Assembly (NCBI GenBank): GCA_001897835.1 | Contig: MKUN01000027.1 | Coordinates: forward strand, 1-64,000 | Reading direction: 5' to 3' | DNA length: 64,000 nt | Source of the DNA: Bacteroidetes bacterium 46-16 | GTDB lineage: Bacteria > Bacteroidota > Bacteroidia > Chitinophagales > Chitinophagaceae | In this document: piece by piece, positions 1-8,247 of the stretch | How positions within the stretch are numbered: position 1 is the first letter of the stretch | Layout: each line of letters starts with the position of its first letter | The notes under the pieces: model-generated | The model's database searches: none | Told to the model about the DNA's origin: nothing | Seen by the model: only the letters and a program-made list of their open reading frames with translations | Translations under genes and position numbers: made by a program

Positions 1-1
1 T

Positions 2-610
2 TTCACCGACCCCAACCAACTCTCCCTCTTCCCCGAAAACGCAATTCCCCCTTTGAAGGGGAACAGCCCGGGATCGCCAACTTCTATTCCCCCCGCGTTC
101 CCGCCCTGGGCGGGACGAGAAGCCAGCATAGCTTCTGTGCCCGGCGCGAAGAAGCAATCTCAAGACAACACAGACCTCCAGCCAAACCAAAGTAATGAGA
201 CCAACAACACCTCCTGCTGCGCACCTGTCCCGCACCCATGCGGGAGAGAGGGTCAGGGAGAGGTCGAACAGGTAACGACAGGAAATAACTCAAACCCACC
301 ATATGACGCGCCCACAGCCACTTCCAGCGAAAACACCGAACCCCAGGAGGAAATAACACAACCCGGAAATAACCCCGAACTTCCACCACTCGCCTCATTG
401 CCAGGCACGGAGCAAGCTCAAGACAACACGGGCCACCCCAAACCCCGAAAAGAAAAAAAGCCCGCCGAAGGCGTCGCAATAGGCTACCTCGGCACCAAAG
501 ACACCGTAACACCCAAGGGCACTACCATTATAGACATCAAAAGAGAAGAACCCAACATCCAGAAGTTCTCCATCGGCGGGGCTATCTATTACATCAAAAA
601 GAAAGAATGA
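2..610 (+). CDS. Partial hypothetical protein, proline-rich and low complexity (5' end outside window)
   Basis: The reading frame is open from the left edge of the window, so this is the C-terminal part of a longer gene; a TTG inside it at 53 need not be the start. The protein is rich in Pro, Asn, Gln, Glu and Thr and looks disordered up to a C-terminal stretch of about 45 residues with more ordinary composition (GVAIGYLGTKDTVTPKG, ending IYYIKKKE). Two related segments, KKQSQDNTDLQP and EQAQDNTGHPKP, suggest internal duplication. Three GC-rich palindromes lie inside the frame (45-63, 99-115, 228-245) and resemble intergenic repeats taken into coding sequence. I do not recognise the family. 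Whether the whole frame is translated is uncertain. Confidence 0.5.
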   Translation, partial: FTDPNQLSLFPENAIPPLKGNSPGSPTSIPPAFPPWAGREASIASVPGAKKQSQDNTDLQPNQSNETNNTSCCAPVPHPCGREGQGEVEQVTTGNNSNPPYDAPTATSSENTEPQEEITQPGNNPELPPLASLPGTEQAQDNTGHPKPRKEKKPAEGVAIGYLGTKDTVTPKGTTIIDIKREEPNIQKFSIGGAIYYIKKKE

Positions 611-636
611 GCCTGCGAAACTCCCCAACACTTTAT

Positions 637-644
637 TAATTTTG
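637..644 (+). promoter_or_regulatory. Putative -7 promoter element (TAATTTTG)
   Basis: TAATTTTG matches the Bacteroidota TAnnTTTG element and lies 8 bases before the ATG at 653. I see no convincing TTTG -33 element at the usual spacing, so this is tentative. Confidence 0.3.
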
Positions 645-652
645 TATCATCT

Positions 653-2179
653 ATGAAATACTTATTGACCTTTTTATCATTGATCTTCCTGGCCAACGCT
701 CTTTCAGCCCGCGAAGACAAGCTTAAAATCACACCCTTGCACGAAATTTTAGGCATGAGCTACCCAGGCAATACCCCTTTGTATGGGCAGCATTTCGTTT
801 TCCCATACGATGTTTATAAAGCTTTCTTCGATGCGGATAGGGAGGAGATGATCTTGTTATTGAAGATGCCGGAGAAAAGGACCACGTTTGTAGAAAGAGG
901 TTATCTGCTGGTTATCGATCTTAAGACCAGTGCAATTAAGTGGAGCAGGAGCGCCGTTGCTTTCAATATGGCACAAAGCCGGAGCGACATCCTCCTCTGG
1001 GGACAGGGACCTGCAATATGCTATGATAAAAACACAGGCGATAAGCTTTGGAAAAGGCCGGCTACTAATATTGCCTATGTAGATAAGGTCAGGGATATGG
1101 CCTATTCTACTGATGTGGATGCAATTGACCTGAAAACCGGGAAACGAAAATGGCATTACGAGCATTATGGCAGGGGCTATTGGGAAAGTGTGAACTATCC
1201 TGATGATACCACCATGATAGTATCATGTACCGGAGGCATCATGGGCATTAATACGGGAACAGGCAAAGGTTGGCAATATGCTGTAAGTGATGCTAAAGCA
1301 GATGCCCTTCCGCTGGCTGCAGCTGCTGCAGGCATAGGCATAGGGCTGCTTACTGGTTTTATGTTCGTGCCTGTAGGTGGAGGCAACCCAAAACAGGGAA
1401 TGAGGTCACAGCTACTGCTTGAGGATAAGGACTTATTCTTGGCCAATAGGAAAAAAATAGCTCGTATTGACTACACATCCGGCCTTAAATTATGGGAGAC
1501 CGCACTGCCTAATACAACTAGTAAGTCTGCGTTATCCTCTTATAAGGCTAATATTATCATGGTCAACAAAGGAGTGGCTGATCGTGAAAGTGGGGCAGTA
1601 GTATTGTCCGGCACCCCTTACATTGCTTCATTCACCAGGGATAGTGGTAAGCAAAACTATTTTTTTAACATTACGGGACACGGCCCGGTCTTTCGTGAGT
1701 ATTTGTCTAATGATACCTTATCGTTATTATTCGCAAGGCATATAATTAAGTACAATGCCGCTACAGGCAGGCAAATATTTTCTAAAACCATCGAGCTAAG
1801 CGATACCAATGTCTTTTACACGGATTATGTTGATGGCTCACAGCTTTATCTGCCCGATGATACAGGCAATTTTGCCAGCTTGGCCGGCTTGTACCCCGCT
1901 TCTGAATTCCTGAATACCAATGCCGATACGGTCATTATTTACAATCAGCGATCTGAAGAGCCTGGATATGTTCGAAAAAACGAGATCCTTTCTGAATACG
2001 ATAGTGTCGCAGGAATCCACCTGCTAGTCGATCATCAGTCGATGGTTGTGATGAAGAACAACAAAAAACTGGCCTCCATAGCCTTAACGCCATATGCAAA
2101 CTGTGATGGCAAGCGTATTTGCTTTATACACGACAATAGTTTGTATATAGTAGACCTCACCTCCCTGCTGCAAAAATAA
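653..2179 (+). CDS. Secreted PQQ-like beta-propeller repeat protein
   Basis: A 508-residue protein with a clear signal peptide (residues 1-19, cleavage likely after ALSA). Several blades carry the W-containing signature of PQQ/quinoprotein-like propellers: GDKLWKRP, GKRKWHYE and GLKLWETA, each after a T/DxxTG-type turn. An Ala/Gly-rich hydrophobic stretch at about residues 215-243 interrupts the propeller and could be an extended loop or a membrane-contacting insert. No enzymatic residues are recognisable. By family such proteins are periplasmic or outer-membrane scaffolds or binding proteins; the ligand cannot be told from sequence. A palindrome follows the stop, and a TonB-like gene comes next on the same strand. 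Confidence 0.75.
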   Translation: MKYLLTFLSLIFLANALSAREDKLKITPLHEILGMSYPGNTPLYGQHFVFPYDVYKAFFDADREEMILLLKMPEKRTTFVERGYLLVIDLKTSAIKWSRSAVAFNMAQSRSDILLWGQGPAICYDKNTGDKLWKRPATNIAYVDKVRDMAYSTDVDAIDLKTGKRKWHYEHYGRGYWESVNYPDDTTMIVSCTGGIMGINTGTGKGWQYAVSDAKADALPLAAAAAGIGIGLLTGFMFVPVGGGNPKQGMRSQLLLEDKDLFLANRKKIARIDYTSGLKLWETALPNTTSKSALSSYKANIIMVNKGVADRESGAVVLSGTPYIASFTRDSGKQNYFFNITGHGPVFREYLSNDTLSLLFARHIIKYNAATGRQIFSKTIELSDTNVFYTDYVDGSQLYLPDDTGNFASLAGLYPASEFLNTNADTVIIYNQRSEEPGYVRKNEILSEYDSVAGIHLLVDHQSMVVMKNNKKLASIALTPYANCDGKRICFIHDNSLYIVDLTSLLQK

Positions 2180-2185
2180 TATTCC

Positions 2186-2215
2186 ATGTCACCCTTCGGC
2201 GGGGCTCAGGGTGAC
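2186..2215. repeat. REP-like palindrome between genes
   Basis: TGTCACCCT and AGGGTGACA form a 9-bp perfect stem around a 12-base G+C-rich loop. There is no T-run, so it is not a standard intrinsic terminator. The form, TGTCACCCT with GCC/GGC in the loop, looks like the dispersed intergenic palindromes common in bacterial genomes. Other copies cannot be counted from this window. Confidence 0.5.
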
Positions 2216-2330
2216 AATGCCCAATCATGGTTACACGCCCCCCTTGTGCATAGCGTTCTTGTGCCACTTGCATAAATAAAGCCTTATGGAAAATAAATCC
2301 ATCCTGTGTCTTTATTATAAATCAACAACT

Positions 2331-3128
2331 ATGGAACGCACAGCAATATTACAGGCCGACTATCTCGACATCCTTTACGATCATCGGAATAAAAATTATG
2401 GCGGCTACGAATTAAGGAAGCACTATTCTCACAGGGCCGTAAGAGCGACCTTATTTACACTTGTTGCACTCATACTGATCATTATTGTCAACACCATTTT
2501 AGGCAAAATGAAAAGGCAAACGGTTGTTTCAGCGCCAGCCCCGGTAGTGACCAACCTTACTGAGCTTAAGATACAACGGCCTCAACCCAAACTGGATATC
2601 CCCAAGCCTGTAGCACCGCCTGCCGTTAAGCCAACAGTAAAATTCACATCCCCGGTAATAGCCCCAGACAAAGATGTAGTAAAAGCCCCACCATCTTTGA
2701 CTGACTTGAAAGACAAAACGCCCGGTATTGTTGATGCGAAAGGTGATCCCGATGCTCTCGACCCGGCAATAAAGAAGACAGATATCACCGGTACTGGCCC
2801 TGTATCATCCACACACAAAGCACAAATAATGACCTGGGTAGAACAAATGCCCCAATTCGATGGCGACCTCGCGGCTTACCTCGCAGGACATATCCGTTAC
2901 CCTGAGCTGGCAAAGGAAAACAATATCGAAGGGCGCGTGGTGATAAAATTCGTGGTCAACGAAGATGGGTCCATAGCAGCAGCTAACGTGGAGCGTGGTA
3001 TAGGTGGTGGCTGCGATGAAGAAGCGCTTCGGGTACTCAACACTATGCCCCACTGGAAACCCGGCAAGCAAAATGGCCACCCGGTGAAAGTATATTTTAC
3101 CTTACCAATATTATTCAAACTGGGATAA
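2331..3128 (+). CDS. TonB family energy-transducer-like protein
   Basis: I chose the ATG at 2331 (MERTAILQADYLDILYDHR) because this opening is typical of Bacteroidota TonB proteins; an in-frame ATG at 2286 would add 15 unlikely residues. The 265-residue product has a cytoplasmic N-terminus with the YDHRNKNYGGYELR motif, one membrane helix (about 36-58), a Pro/Lys-rich periplasmic linker (KPVAPPAVKPTVKF), and a C-terminal TonB domain with YPELAKENNIEGRVVIKFVV and a final beta strand. TonB proteins carry proton-motive energy from ExbB/ExbD to outer-membrane receptors. No exbB/exbD is adjacent, so it may serve the receptors at 20044 or 38336 (inference). A terminator follows directly. Confidence 0.88.
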   Translation: MERTAILQADYLDILYDHRNKNYGGYELRKHYSHRAVRATLFTLVALILIIIVNTILGKMKRQTVVSAPAPVVTNLTELKIQRPQPKLDIPKPVAPPAVKPTVKFTSPVIAPDKDVVKAPPSLTDLKDKTPGIVDAKGDPDALDPAIKKTDITGTGPVSSTHKAQIMTWVEQMPQFDGDLAAYLAGHIRYPELAKENNIEGRVVIKFVVNEDGSIAAANVERGIGGGCDEEALRVLNTMPHWKPGKQNGHPVKVYFTLPILFKLG

Positions 3129-3134
3129 ACCAGG

Positions 3135-3188
3135 ATCTTCAAAGCGCCTGCACCTTTCAAACAGGTCAGGTACTTTGAAGATTTTTTC
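3135..3188 (+). terminator. Intrinsic terminator after the TonB-like gene
   Basis: ATCTTCAAAG (3135-3144) pairs with CTTTGAAGAT (3173-3182) and is followed by a T-run. The long loop contains a smaller CCTG/CAGG stem. It lies 7 bases after the tonB-like stop codon. Confidence 0.65.
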
Positions 3189-3238
3189 ACGATGCTGCAA
3201 GAAAAATGTATATCTGCGATACCGATATGCCTGGCATA

Positions 3239-3880
3239 TTATTGCTTTGTCAGCTTTCTCAGCAACTTCCCTATACGCTTCTGTTGCGACTCCTTGGGTA
3301 GTGTTCCTATACGGGCATTAAGTATTTGTAAAAAGAGTTGCATATGCTTCGGGGCCATCACCAGGGCTATTTGCTCCGCATACATTGCAAACTGGTTATC
3401 GGCAGCGGCCTGCAGGCGCTCCAGCAACAATGCGATCATTTCCTCCCTGTAAGCTTTTTGCCCACATAAGGTCACTAATATTCCCATTGCATGGTCCTTG
3501 CTTATTACCGATCCCTTGTCCGCAACATCCAGTATCTCATGCAGGCTTTCATATATTCTTTCCGGCACCTCGCTGCTTATGCAATGCAGTGCGGTCAATG
3601 CACCCCAAACCATCCGGTTATCCTTACTCTTAAGCAGGTCGAGAAACAAGCCATCATAACTTTTGATCAGTCCCGGCTTTATTGCACCCAGCTCATACAG
3701 TGTTTTGATACAGTCACTTTTTATTTTTTTGTCTTTGCCCTGTAGCAGCTCAGCAAGATCTTTTACGGCATCTTCATCATTTGCTGCTGCGATACGCTGC
3801 GCCAATTCTATATTAGGTTCCTCATCCCTGCGTCCCAGCGTGGTGGCCAGCGCTTCATACACCTTTATCTGTTTTGCCAT
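3239..3880 (-). CDS. HEAT-like repeat protein
   Basis: A 213-residue, Lys/Glu/Leu-rich all-helical protein without signal peptide or membrane helix, so probably cytoplasmic. Its helical pairs (for example AVKDLAELLQGKDKKIKSD, SKDNRMVWGALTALHCI) have the amphipathic alternation of HEAT/ARM repeats, a scaffold used for protein or nucleic-acid contacts. No catalytic motif is visible. It is transcribed alone, convergent with the TonB-like gene. The partner is unknown. The call rests on repeat character rather than a specific family match. Confidence 0.6.
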   Translation of the reverse strand: MAKQIKVYEALATTLGRRDEEPNIELAQRIAAANDEDAVKDLAELLQGKDKKIKSDCIKTLYELGAIKPGLIKSYDGLFLDLLKSKDNRMVWGALTALHCISSEVPERIYESLHEILDVADKGSVISKDHAMGILVTLCGQKAYREEMIALLLERLQAAADNQFAMYAEQIALVMAPKHMQLFLQILNARIGTLPKESQQKRIGKLLRKLTKQ

Positions 3881-4175
3881 CTTTTCAGTTTAGGTACCCT
3901 TTAGTGAATAAGCCTGCTATAAAAACCGCGGACCCATGTTTTTCAGTTTATCTGCTACAATTACGTAACTAAATTATTAAACATTCTTTACTTGGTACCC
4001 TATTCTCAGCATATGGTGTGAGGGTATATTATATACCAGGTCAGTGCAACGTAGGTTTTTGTTCATATCATCAGCATCTTCAACACCAGCACAGGCATAC
4101 ATATTACTAAAAAAAATTGCCTTTAGGGGCTTAGAGGCTTTTTTCTTAGGTTTGCACCCTATTTAAAAACCATAC
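3881..4175. other. Intergenic region between divergent genes
   Basis: These 295 bases separate the HEAT-like gene (minus strand) from leucine dehydrogenase (plus strand). They are A+T-rich. Apart from the TAGGTTTG element at 4147 I see no ORF, RNA or repeat. Confidence 0.5.
4147..4154 (+). promoter_or_regulatory. Putative -7 promoter element of leucine dehydrogenase (TAGGTTTG)
   Basis: A perfect TAnnTTTG match 21 bases before the ATG at 4176. The -33 side has no clean TTTG at 19-base spacing. Confidence 0.45.
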
Positions 4176-5249
4176 ATGCAGCAATCTGTATTCGACCATA
4201 TGCAGCAGATGGGACATGAGCAGCTCGTTTTCTGCCATGATCCGCACTCAGGCCTCAATGCTATCATAGCTATTCATAACACTACACTCGGCCCTGCCCT
4301 TGGCGGTACCCGCTTGTGGAACTACAACACCCATGAGGAAGGTATCATAGATGCCCTGCGCCTCAGTCGTGGCATGACCTATAAAGCAGCCATCAGTGGT
4401 CTTAACCTCGGTGGGGGTAAAGCGGTTATCATTGGCGATGCTTCTAAAATAAAATCCGAGGCCCTGTGGCGCCGTTATGGCAAGTTCGTTAACAGCCTTA
4501 ATGGCAAATACATCACGGCCGAAGATGTCAACACTTCAGCCCCCGACATGGAATACATTGCTATGGAAACAAGCCATGTAACCGGTGTGCCCGAATATAT
4601 GGGCGGTAGTGGCGACCCTTCACCTTTTACCGCCCTGGGTGTATATATGGGTATGAAGGCCGCAGCAAAAAAAGCATGGGGCAATGACGGACTGGCAGGT
4701 AAGAAAGTGCTGGTGCAGGGTGTGGGCCATGTGGGCCAGTATCTTGTAGGTCACCTTGTGGCTGAAGGTGCGAAGGTTATGGTTACGGATATCAACAAAG
4801 ACAAGATAAAGCAAACGAAAGACAAGTTCCATAATGTGGAAGTGGTAGATGGAGATACATTATTCGATCTCGAAATGGATATCTACGCACCCTGCGCGCT
4901 TGGCGCCACCGTCAATACCGAAAGTATTGCCAAAATGAAATGCCCCGTAATTGCAGGCGCTGCCAATAACCAGTTGGCAGACGAGAATGTACATGGCCCT
5001 ATGCTCATCGAAAAAGGCATCATTTACGTGCCCGACTTCCTCATCAATGCCGGTGGCCTGATCAATGTGGCTGCCGAGCTGGAAGAGTATAACCGCGAGC
5101 GGGTTACAGGGAATGTAGAAAAAATATATGGCCGCACACTCGAGATACTCGAGCTTTCTGACCGTGAGAAGATACATGCACAGGCAGCAGCTATGAAGAT
5201 AGCCCAAAAGCGCCTTAACGACATAGCTAATGTGAACGCACGTTTATAA
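4176..5249 (+). CDS. ldh: Leucine dehydrogenase (Glu/Leu/Phe/Val dehydrogenase family)
   Basis: A 357-residue cytosolic enzyme of usual length for leucine/valine dehydrogenases. It reversibly deaminates branched-chain amino acids to 2-oxo acids with NAD. The N-terminal substrate domain has ALGGTRLW and the lysine-bearing GLNLGGGKAVI motif. The Rossmann domain begins at KVLVQGVGHVGQYLVGHL (GxGxxG), followed by the acidic end of the next strand (VTDIN) expected for NAD. CALGATVN and AGAANNQLAD are also family-typical. It is monocistronic, ending at a strong bidirectional terminator. In Bacteroidota the product feeds branched-chain fatty acid and energy metabolism (family knowledge). Confidence 0.93.
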   Translation: MQQSVFDHMQQMGHEQLVFCHDPHSGLNAIIAIHNTTLGPALGGTRLWNYNTHEEGIIDALRLSRGMTYKAAISGLNLGGGKAVIIGDASKIKSEALWRRYGKFVNSLNGKYITAEDVNTSAPDMEYIAMETSHVTGVPEYMGGSGDPSPFTALGVYMGMKAAAKKAWGNDGLAGKKVLVQGVGHVGQYLVGHLVAEGAKVMVTDINKDKIKQTKDKFHNVEVVDGDTLFDLEMDIYAPCALGATVNTESIAKMKCPVIAGAANNQLADENVHGPMLIEKGIIYVPDFLINAGGLINVAAELEEYNRERVTGNVEKIYGRTLEILELSDREKIHAQAAAMKIAQKRLNDIANVNARL

Positions 5250-5269
5250 GCAATATATATTCAAAAAGA

Positions 5270-5301
5270 AAAGGGCAGCTTCTAAGGCCGCCCTTTCTTT
5301 T
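5270..5301. terminator. Bidirectional terminator
   Basis: AAAGGGC (5270-5276) pairs with GCCCTTT (5290-5296). T-rich runs flank it on both strands, and it sits between the convergent leucine dehydrogenase and M56-amidase genes. Confidence 0.75.
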
Positions 5302-6749
5302 TATTTACTATTCGCATAATGCACAATACCGCTTAATATGCTCCGGCAAAACTGCTCCTGTTTATTCTTATCTGTCAGCAGCGCCATTTCCTGCTCATTG
5401 TCAATATTACCGCATTCTATAAGTATGGCCGGCGATTGGGCATCGTTCAGCACAACCAGGTGTTTCTGGCTAAGCGTAGCATGTACACCTTCTTTTGCCA
5501 TTGCCGCGATCATTGCTGAGGCCAATACCCGGCTCTCTTCTGCAACCCTGTTTTTCTCTGATATATATACCTGGTAATCGGGCGCCTTCGTTCCCGGTTC
5601 ATTTTTATTCACATGCAGCGACAGGAATAATGCAGATCGGTCGCTGTTCGATTTCATTACCCTTTCGGCCAGCGTAGCATTTGCATCGCCGCTGCGGGTC
5701 ATCGTTACCGATATGTTATATTGCCCGGCAAGCTCCTTTATTTTTTGGGCCAGTTGCAGGTTCAGGTCTTTTTCTTGCAGGCCATTTAAGCCTGTTCCTC
5801 CTATATCACTGCCGCCATGCCCCGCGTCCAGCACGATGTGTATAGGCCTCTTACTTTTTAACAGGCTCGTGTCCACTACCCTGAAAGAGATCAGCAAAAA
5901 GGATGCGAACAGCATCGGTACTATCATTAATTTCCTTACGGTATTGAACCTGGTACTACTGGTTTGGCGAAGCATAGATAACCTCCTTTTGATTGGTGAG
6001 TGAAAAAATGGTTGAATAACATTTATTAAGGCTTTGCTATAGCGCGATCTTAATATCATATAGGCAAGCGATTCTGTATCGCTATCTTTTATGGCATCTT
6101 CATCTGCGAGGAATTCATGTACATGCGACAGTTCATTGGCTATAATCCAGTAAAAGGGGTTGAGCCAAAACAGGCAGACTACGAGCTGCAGGAATAGTTT
6201 ATCCAGCGTATGCCGCTGCCGTACATGGGCGATCTCATGCTGCCATATCATGACACCTTCCGGGCTGTCTATGTCGATATCCTCTTTCCAGAATACGATA
6301 TTCATAAAAGAGAATGGTGCTTTTTCAGAGCGGGTATAGATGATCGCTGTTCCCTCATGCTGGCCCTTTATACCTTTTCTTCCCAGCCTGCGGATGCTAT
6401 TTATCTTCAATAAAAGCAAGGTTAAAAGACAAATGCTAACGAGTGCATAAGCATTTGTAATAAAGACATTAAGGTCTAAATGTGAACTATGTTGCTGTAC
6501 GGCCATTTCTTCTCCCGCTTCAGCGGTCATCACCTTTAGCAATGTGAACACGCTCTCGCTTTTCGGACGTGTTACCTGGTACCATTCTAAATGTATCAAG
6601 GGTATTGCCAGGCTTATGACCACACTGATGAGCAGGTAGAACCTGTTGAACCTGTTCATCCTTTTGCCCTTTAGGAAGAGCCAATAATAGCCGGAGAACG
6701 CTGCTGCTATTGCTGTAGATTTGAGTAAATAGATCAAGAATGCCTGCAT
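5301..6749 (-). CDS. M56 (BlaR1/MecR1-like) membrane metallopeptidase fused to a periplasmic N-acetylmuramoyl-L-alanine amidase
   Basis: A 482-residue two-module protein. Residues 1-290 form an M56 membrane peptidase: helices at about 1-25, 36-56, 96-117 and 183-205, the zinc motif HEIAH at 171-175, the downstream ligand context HEFLADEDAI at 211-220, and a last helix at 272-288. Residues 303-478 are an Amidase_3 domain with DAGHGG (H311), E326, H379 in SLHVN and E445 in ILIECGN, so all zinc and catalytic positions are present. In BlaR1/MecR1 this place holds a beta-lactam-binding sensor; here it could bind or cleave peptidoglycan stems (inference). The gene follows the BlaI-type repressor by 4 bases, so the pair is a sensor/repressor operon. 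In BlaR1 systems the activated M56 domain leads to repressor removal. Confidence 0.88.
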   Translation of the reverse strand: MQAFLIYLLKSTAIAAAFSGYYWLFLKGKRMNRFNRFYLLISVVISLAIPLIHLEWYQVTRPKSESVFTLLKVMTAEAGEEMAVQQHSSHLDLNVFITNAYALVSICLLTLLLLKINSIRRLGRKGIKGQHEGTAIIYTRSEKAPFSFMNIVFWKEDIDIDSPEGVMIWQHEIAHVRQRHTLDKLFLQLVVCLFWLNPFYWIIANELSHVHEFLADEDAIKDSDTESLAYMILRSRYSKALINVIQPFFHSPIKRRLSMLRQTSSTRFNTVRKLMIVPMLFASFLLISFRVVDTSLLKSKRPIHIVLDAGHGGSDIGGTGLNGLQEKDLNLQLAQKIKELAGQYNISVTMTRSGDANATLAERVMKSNSDRSALFLSLHVNKNEPGTKAPDYQVYISEKNRVAEESRVLASAMIAAMAKEGVHATLSQKHLVVLNDAQSPAILIECGNIDNEQEMALLTDKNKQEQFCRSILSGIVHYANSK

Positions 6750-6753
6750 AAAA

Positions 6754-7110
6754 CTATTTTTTCTTTAATTGTTTTAATAAAAGCTCCAGGTCTTCCACCG
6801 ATAGCTTTTGCTCATCTACCATAAAGGATACTACATTGCTGAATGAGCCCTCAAAATATCCCTTCACCACACTATTCAGCCTCATCTTTGAATAACTTTC
6901 TTTACTGACTGCGGGGTGATAACGGTGTATCCTGCCTAGCTGCTCTATGCTTACAAATTCTTTTTCTATGAGTATCTTAAGTATGGTGGCGACAGTATTC
7001 TTATGAGGCTGTGGTTGTGGCATGGCTTCCACTATTTCCATTAACAGCCCCTCGCCAAGCTGCCATAGCACCATCATTACCTGCTCCTCTGCTTTTGTCA
7101 ATATTTTCAT
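6754..7110 (-). CDS. blaI: BlaI/MecI/CopY family transcriptional repressor
   Basis: A 118-residue winged-helix repressor with the family opening LTKAEEQVMMVLWQLGEG, the recognition-helix region HKNTVATILKILIEKEFV, and the wing GRIHRYHPAVSKESY. The C-terminal half should form the dimerisation helices. The family binds operator dyads as dimers and is inactivated through a cognate M56 membrane protease. That partner is the next gene, 4 bases downstream. Three dyads covering its own promoter indicate autorepression. The symbol is by family; the target genes need not include a beta-lactamase, and none is seen here. Confidence 0.9.
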   Translation of the reverse strand: MKILTKAEEQVMMVLWQLGEGLLMEIVEAMPQPQPHKNTVATILKILIEKEFVSIEQLGRIHRYHPAVSKESYSKMRLNSVVKGYFEGSFSNVVSFMVDEQKLSVEDLELLLKQLKKK

Positions 7111-7113
7111 TTT

Positions 7114-7176
7114 AAACTAATTGTTTAGTTCAAATGTAAAACTATATTTTTAGTTTACAAACTGTTTTTTTAGTTT
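7114..7176 (-). promoter_or_regulatory. Triple BlaI-type operator (AAACTA-N6-TAGTTT)
   Basis: Three 18-bp dyads read on the plus strand: AAACTA-N6-TAGTTC (7114-7131), AAACTA-N6-TAGTTT (7139-7156) and AAACTG-N6-TAGTTT (7159-7176). Their starts are 25 and 20 bases apart. They cover the promoter of the BlaI-type gene, from the start-point side to just upstream of -33, as expected for an autoregulated repressor. Confidence 0.8.
7131..7161 (-). promoter_or_regulatory. Consensus Bacteroidota promoter of the blaI-M56 operon
   Basis: On the minus strand: TTTG (complement of 7158-7161), a 19-base spacer, then TACATTTG (complement of 7131-7138). This is a perfect TTTG-N19-TAnnTTTG. The middle operator dyad fills the spacer. 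Confidence 0.85.
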
Positions 7177-7260
7177 AACCTTAATGCCAGAGTTATACAT
7201 TATTTTTCAACACTTTACTCATTATGCTATTTAATTCATCGACCTATTAGCCGCTTGCCC

Positions 7261-7268
7261 TATCTTTG
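7261..7268 (+). promoter_or_regulatory. Putative -7 promoter element of purC (TATCTTTG)
   Basis: A perfect TAnnTTTG 24 bases before the purC start. The -33 region is degenerate. Confidence 0.5.
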
Positions 7269-7292
7269 CACTCCATTTAATATTTTACATAT

Positions 7293-8213
7293 ATGCAGTT
7301 ACCAAACCAAACCGCGTTTTATAAAGGAAAAGTTCGTGATGTATACACGATTGCCGACAAATACATGGTCATGCTTGTTAGCGACCGTATCTCGGCATTC
7401 GATGTTGTTTTGCCAAAGCCTATACCCTACAAAGGCCAGGTATTGAACCAGATAGCAGCCCAGTTCCTGGATGCTACCAAAGACATTGTGCCCAACTGGA
7501 TGATCAATGTTCCGCTACCGAATGTGACCATTGGTTACAAATGCGAGACCTACCCCGTTGAGATGGTAGTGCGCGGAAACCTTACCGGGCATGCATGGCG
7601 TACGTATAAAAGCGGCAAGCGCGAGCTTTGCGGCGTAGCTATGCCCGACGGCATGAAGGAAAACGACTATTTTGAAAAACCCATCATTACACCAACCACC
7701 AAAGCACTGGTGGGCCATGATGAAGATATCACCCGCGATGAGATCATCAGCACAGGGCTGGTATCTAAAGAAGAATACGAGCAACTGGAAAAATATACGA
7801 TGGCCCTTTTTGAGCGTGGCCGTAAGATGGCCAAAGACCGGGGGCTCATCCTTGTAGATACCAAATATGAATTTGGCAAAATAGGTGATACCATTTACCT
7901 GATCGATGAGATCCATACACCCGATTCTTCCCGTTATTTTTACATGGAAGGCTATGAAGAGCGCCAGCAGAAAGGGGAACAGCAAAAGCAGCTATCTAAA
8001 GAGTTCGTGCGTGAATGGCTGATGGAAAATGGTTTCCAGGGTAAAGAAGGCCAGGAGATACCCGAGATGACAGAAGAAGTAGTTGCACGCATATCGGAAC
8101 GCTATATAGAACTGTATGAAGTGGTGACCGGCAAGACCTTCGTAAAGCAGGAAACTTCGCAGGAGCAAAGCGAGCAGGTATTGAAAGCGGAGATAGAAAA
8201 GCTCCTCGCATAA
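7293..8213 (+). CDS. purC: Phosphoribosylaminoimidazole-succinocarboxamide synthase (SAICAR synthetase)
   Basis: A 306-residue cytosolic enzyme of de novo purine synthesis that joins CAIR and aspartate using ATP. Family signatures include [12 protein letters not shown] near the N-terminus (ATP-binding strand), [19 protein letters not shown], the substrate region [16 protein letters not shown], and [13 protein letters not shown] followed by [14 protein letters not shown]. The length matches the longer purC type. It is followed at 34 bases by hutU on the same strand, but there is no functional link, so the two may simply be adjacent. Confidence 0.95.
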   Translation: MQLPNQTAFYKGKVRDVYTIADKYMVMLVSDRISAFDVVLPKPIPYKGQVLNQIAAQFLDATKDIVPNWMINVPLPNVTIGYKCETYPVEMVVRGNLTGHAWRTYKSGKRELCGVAMPDGMKENDYFEKPIITPTTKALVGHDEDITRDEIISTGLVSKEEYEQLEKYTMALFERGRKMAKDRGLILVDTKYEFGKIGDTIYLIDEIHTPDSSRYFYMEGYEERQQKGEQQKQLSKEFVREWLMENGFQGKEGQEIPEMTEEVVARISERYIELYEVVTGKTFVKQETSQEQSEQVLKAEIEKLLA

Positions 8214-8247
8214 GCATACATTTTTTTGACTTTTGACTTTTTAGCTT

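Noticed and set aside
2-610. Fragment of an IS66-type transposase (DPNQLSLF near the edge)
   Set aside because: Only one short stretch is suggestive. No catalytic domain, partner ORF or inverted repeats are visible, and the C-terminus does not fit.
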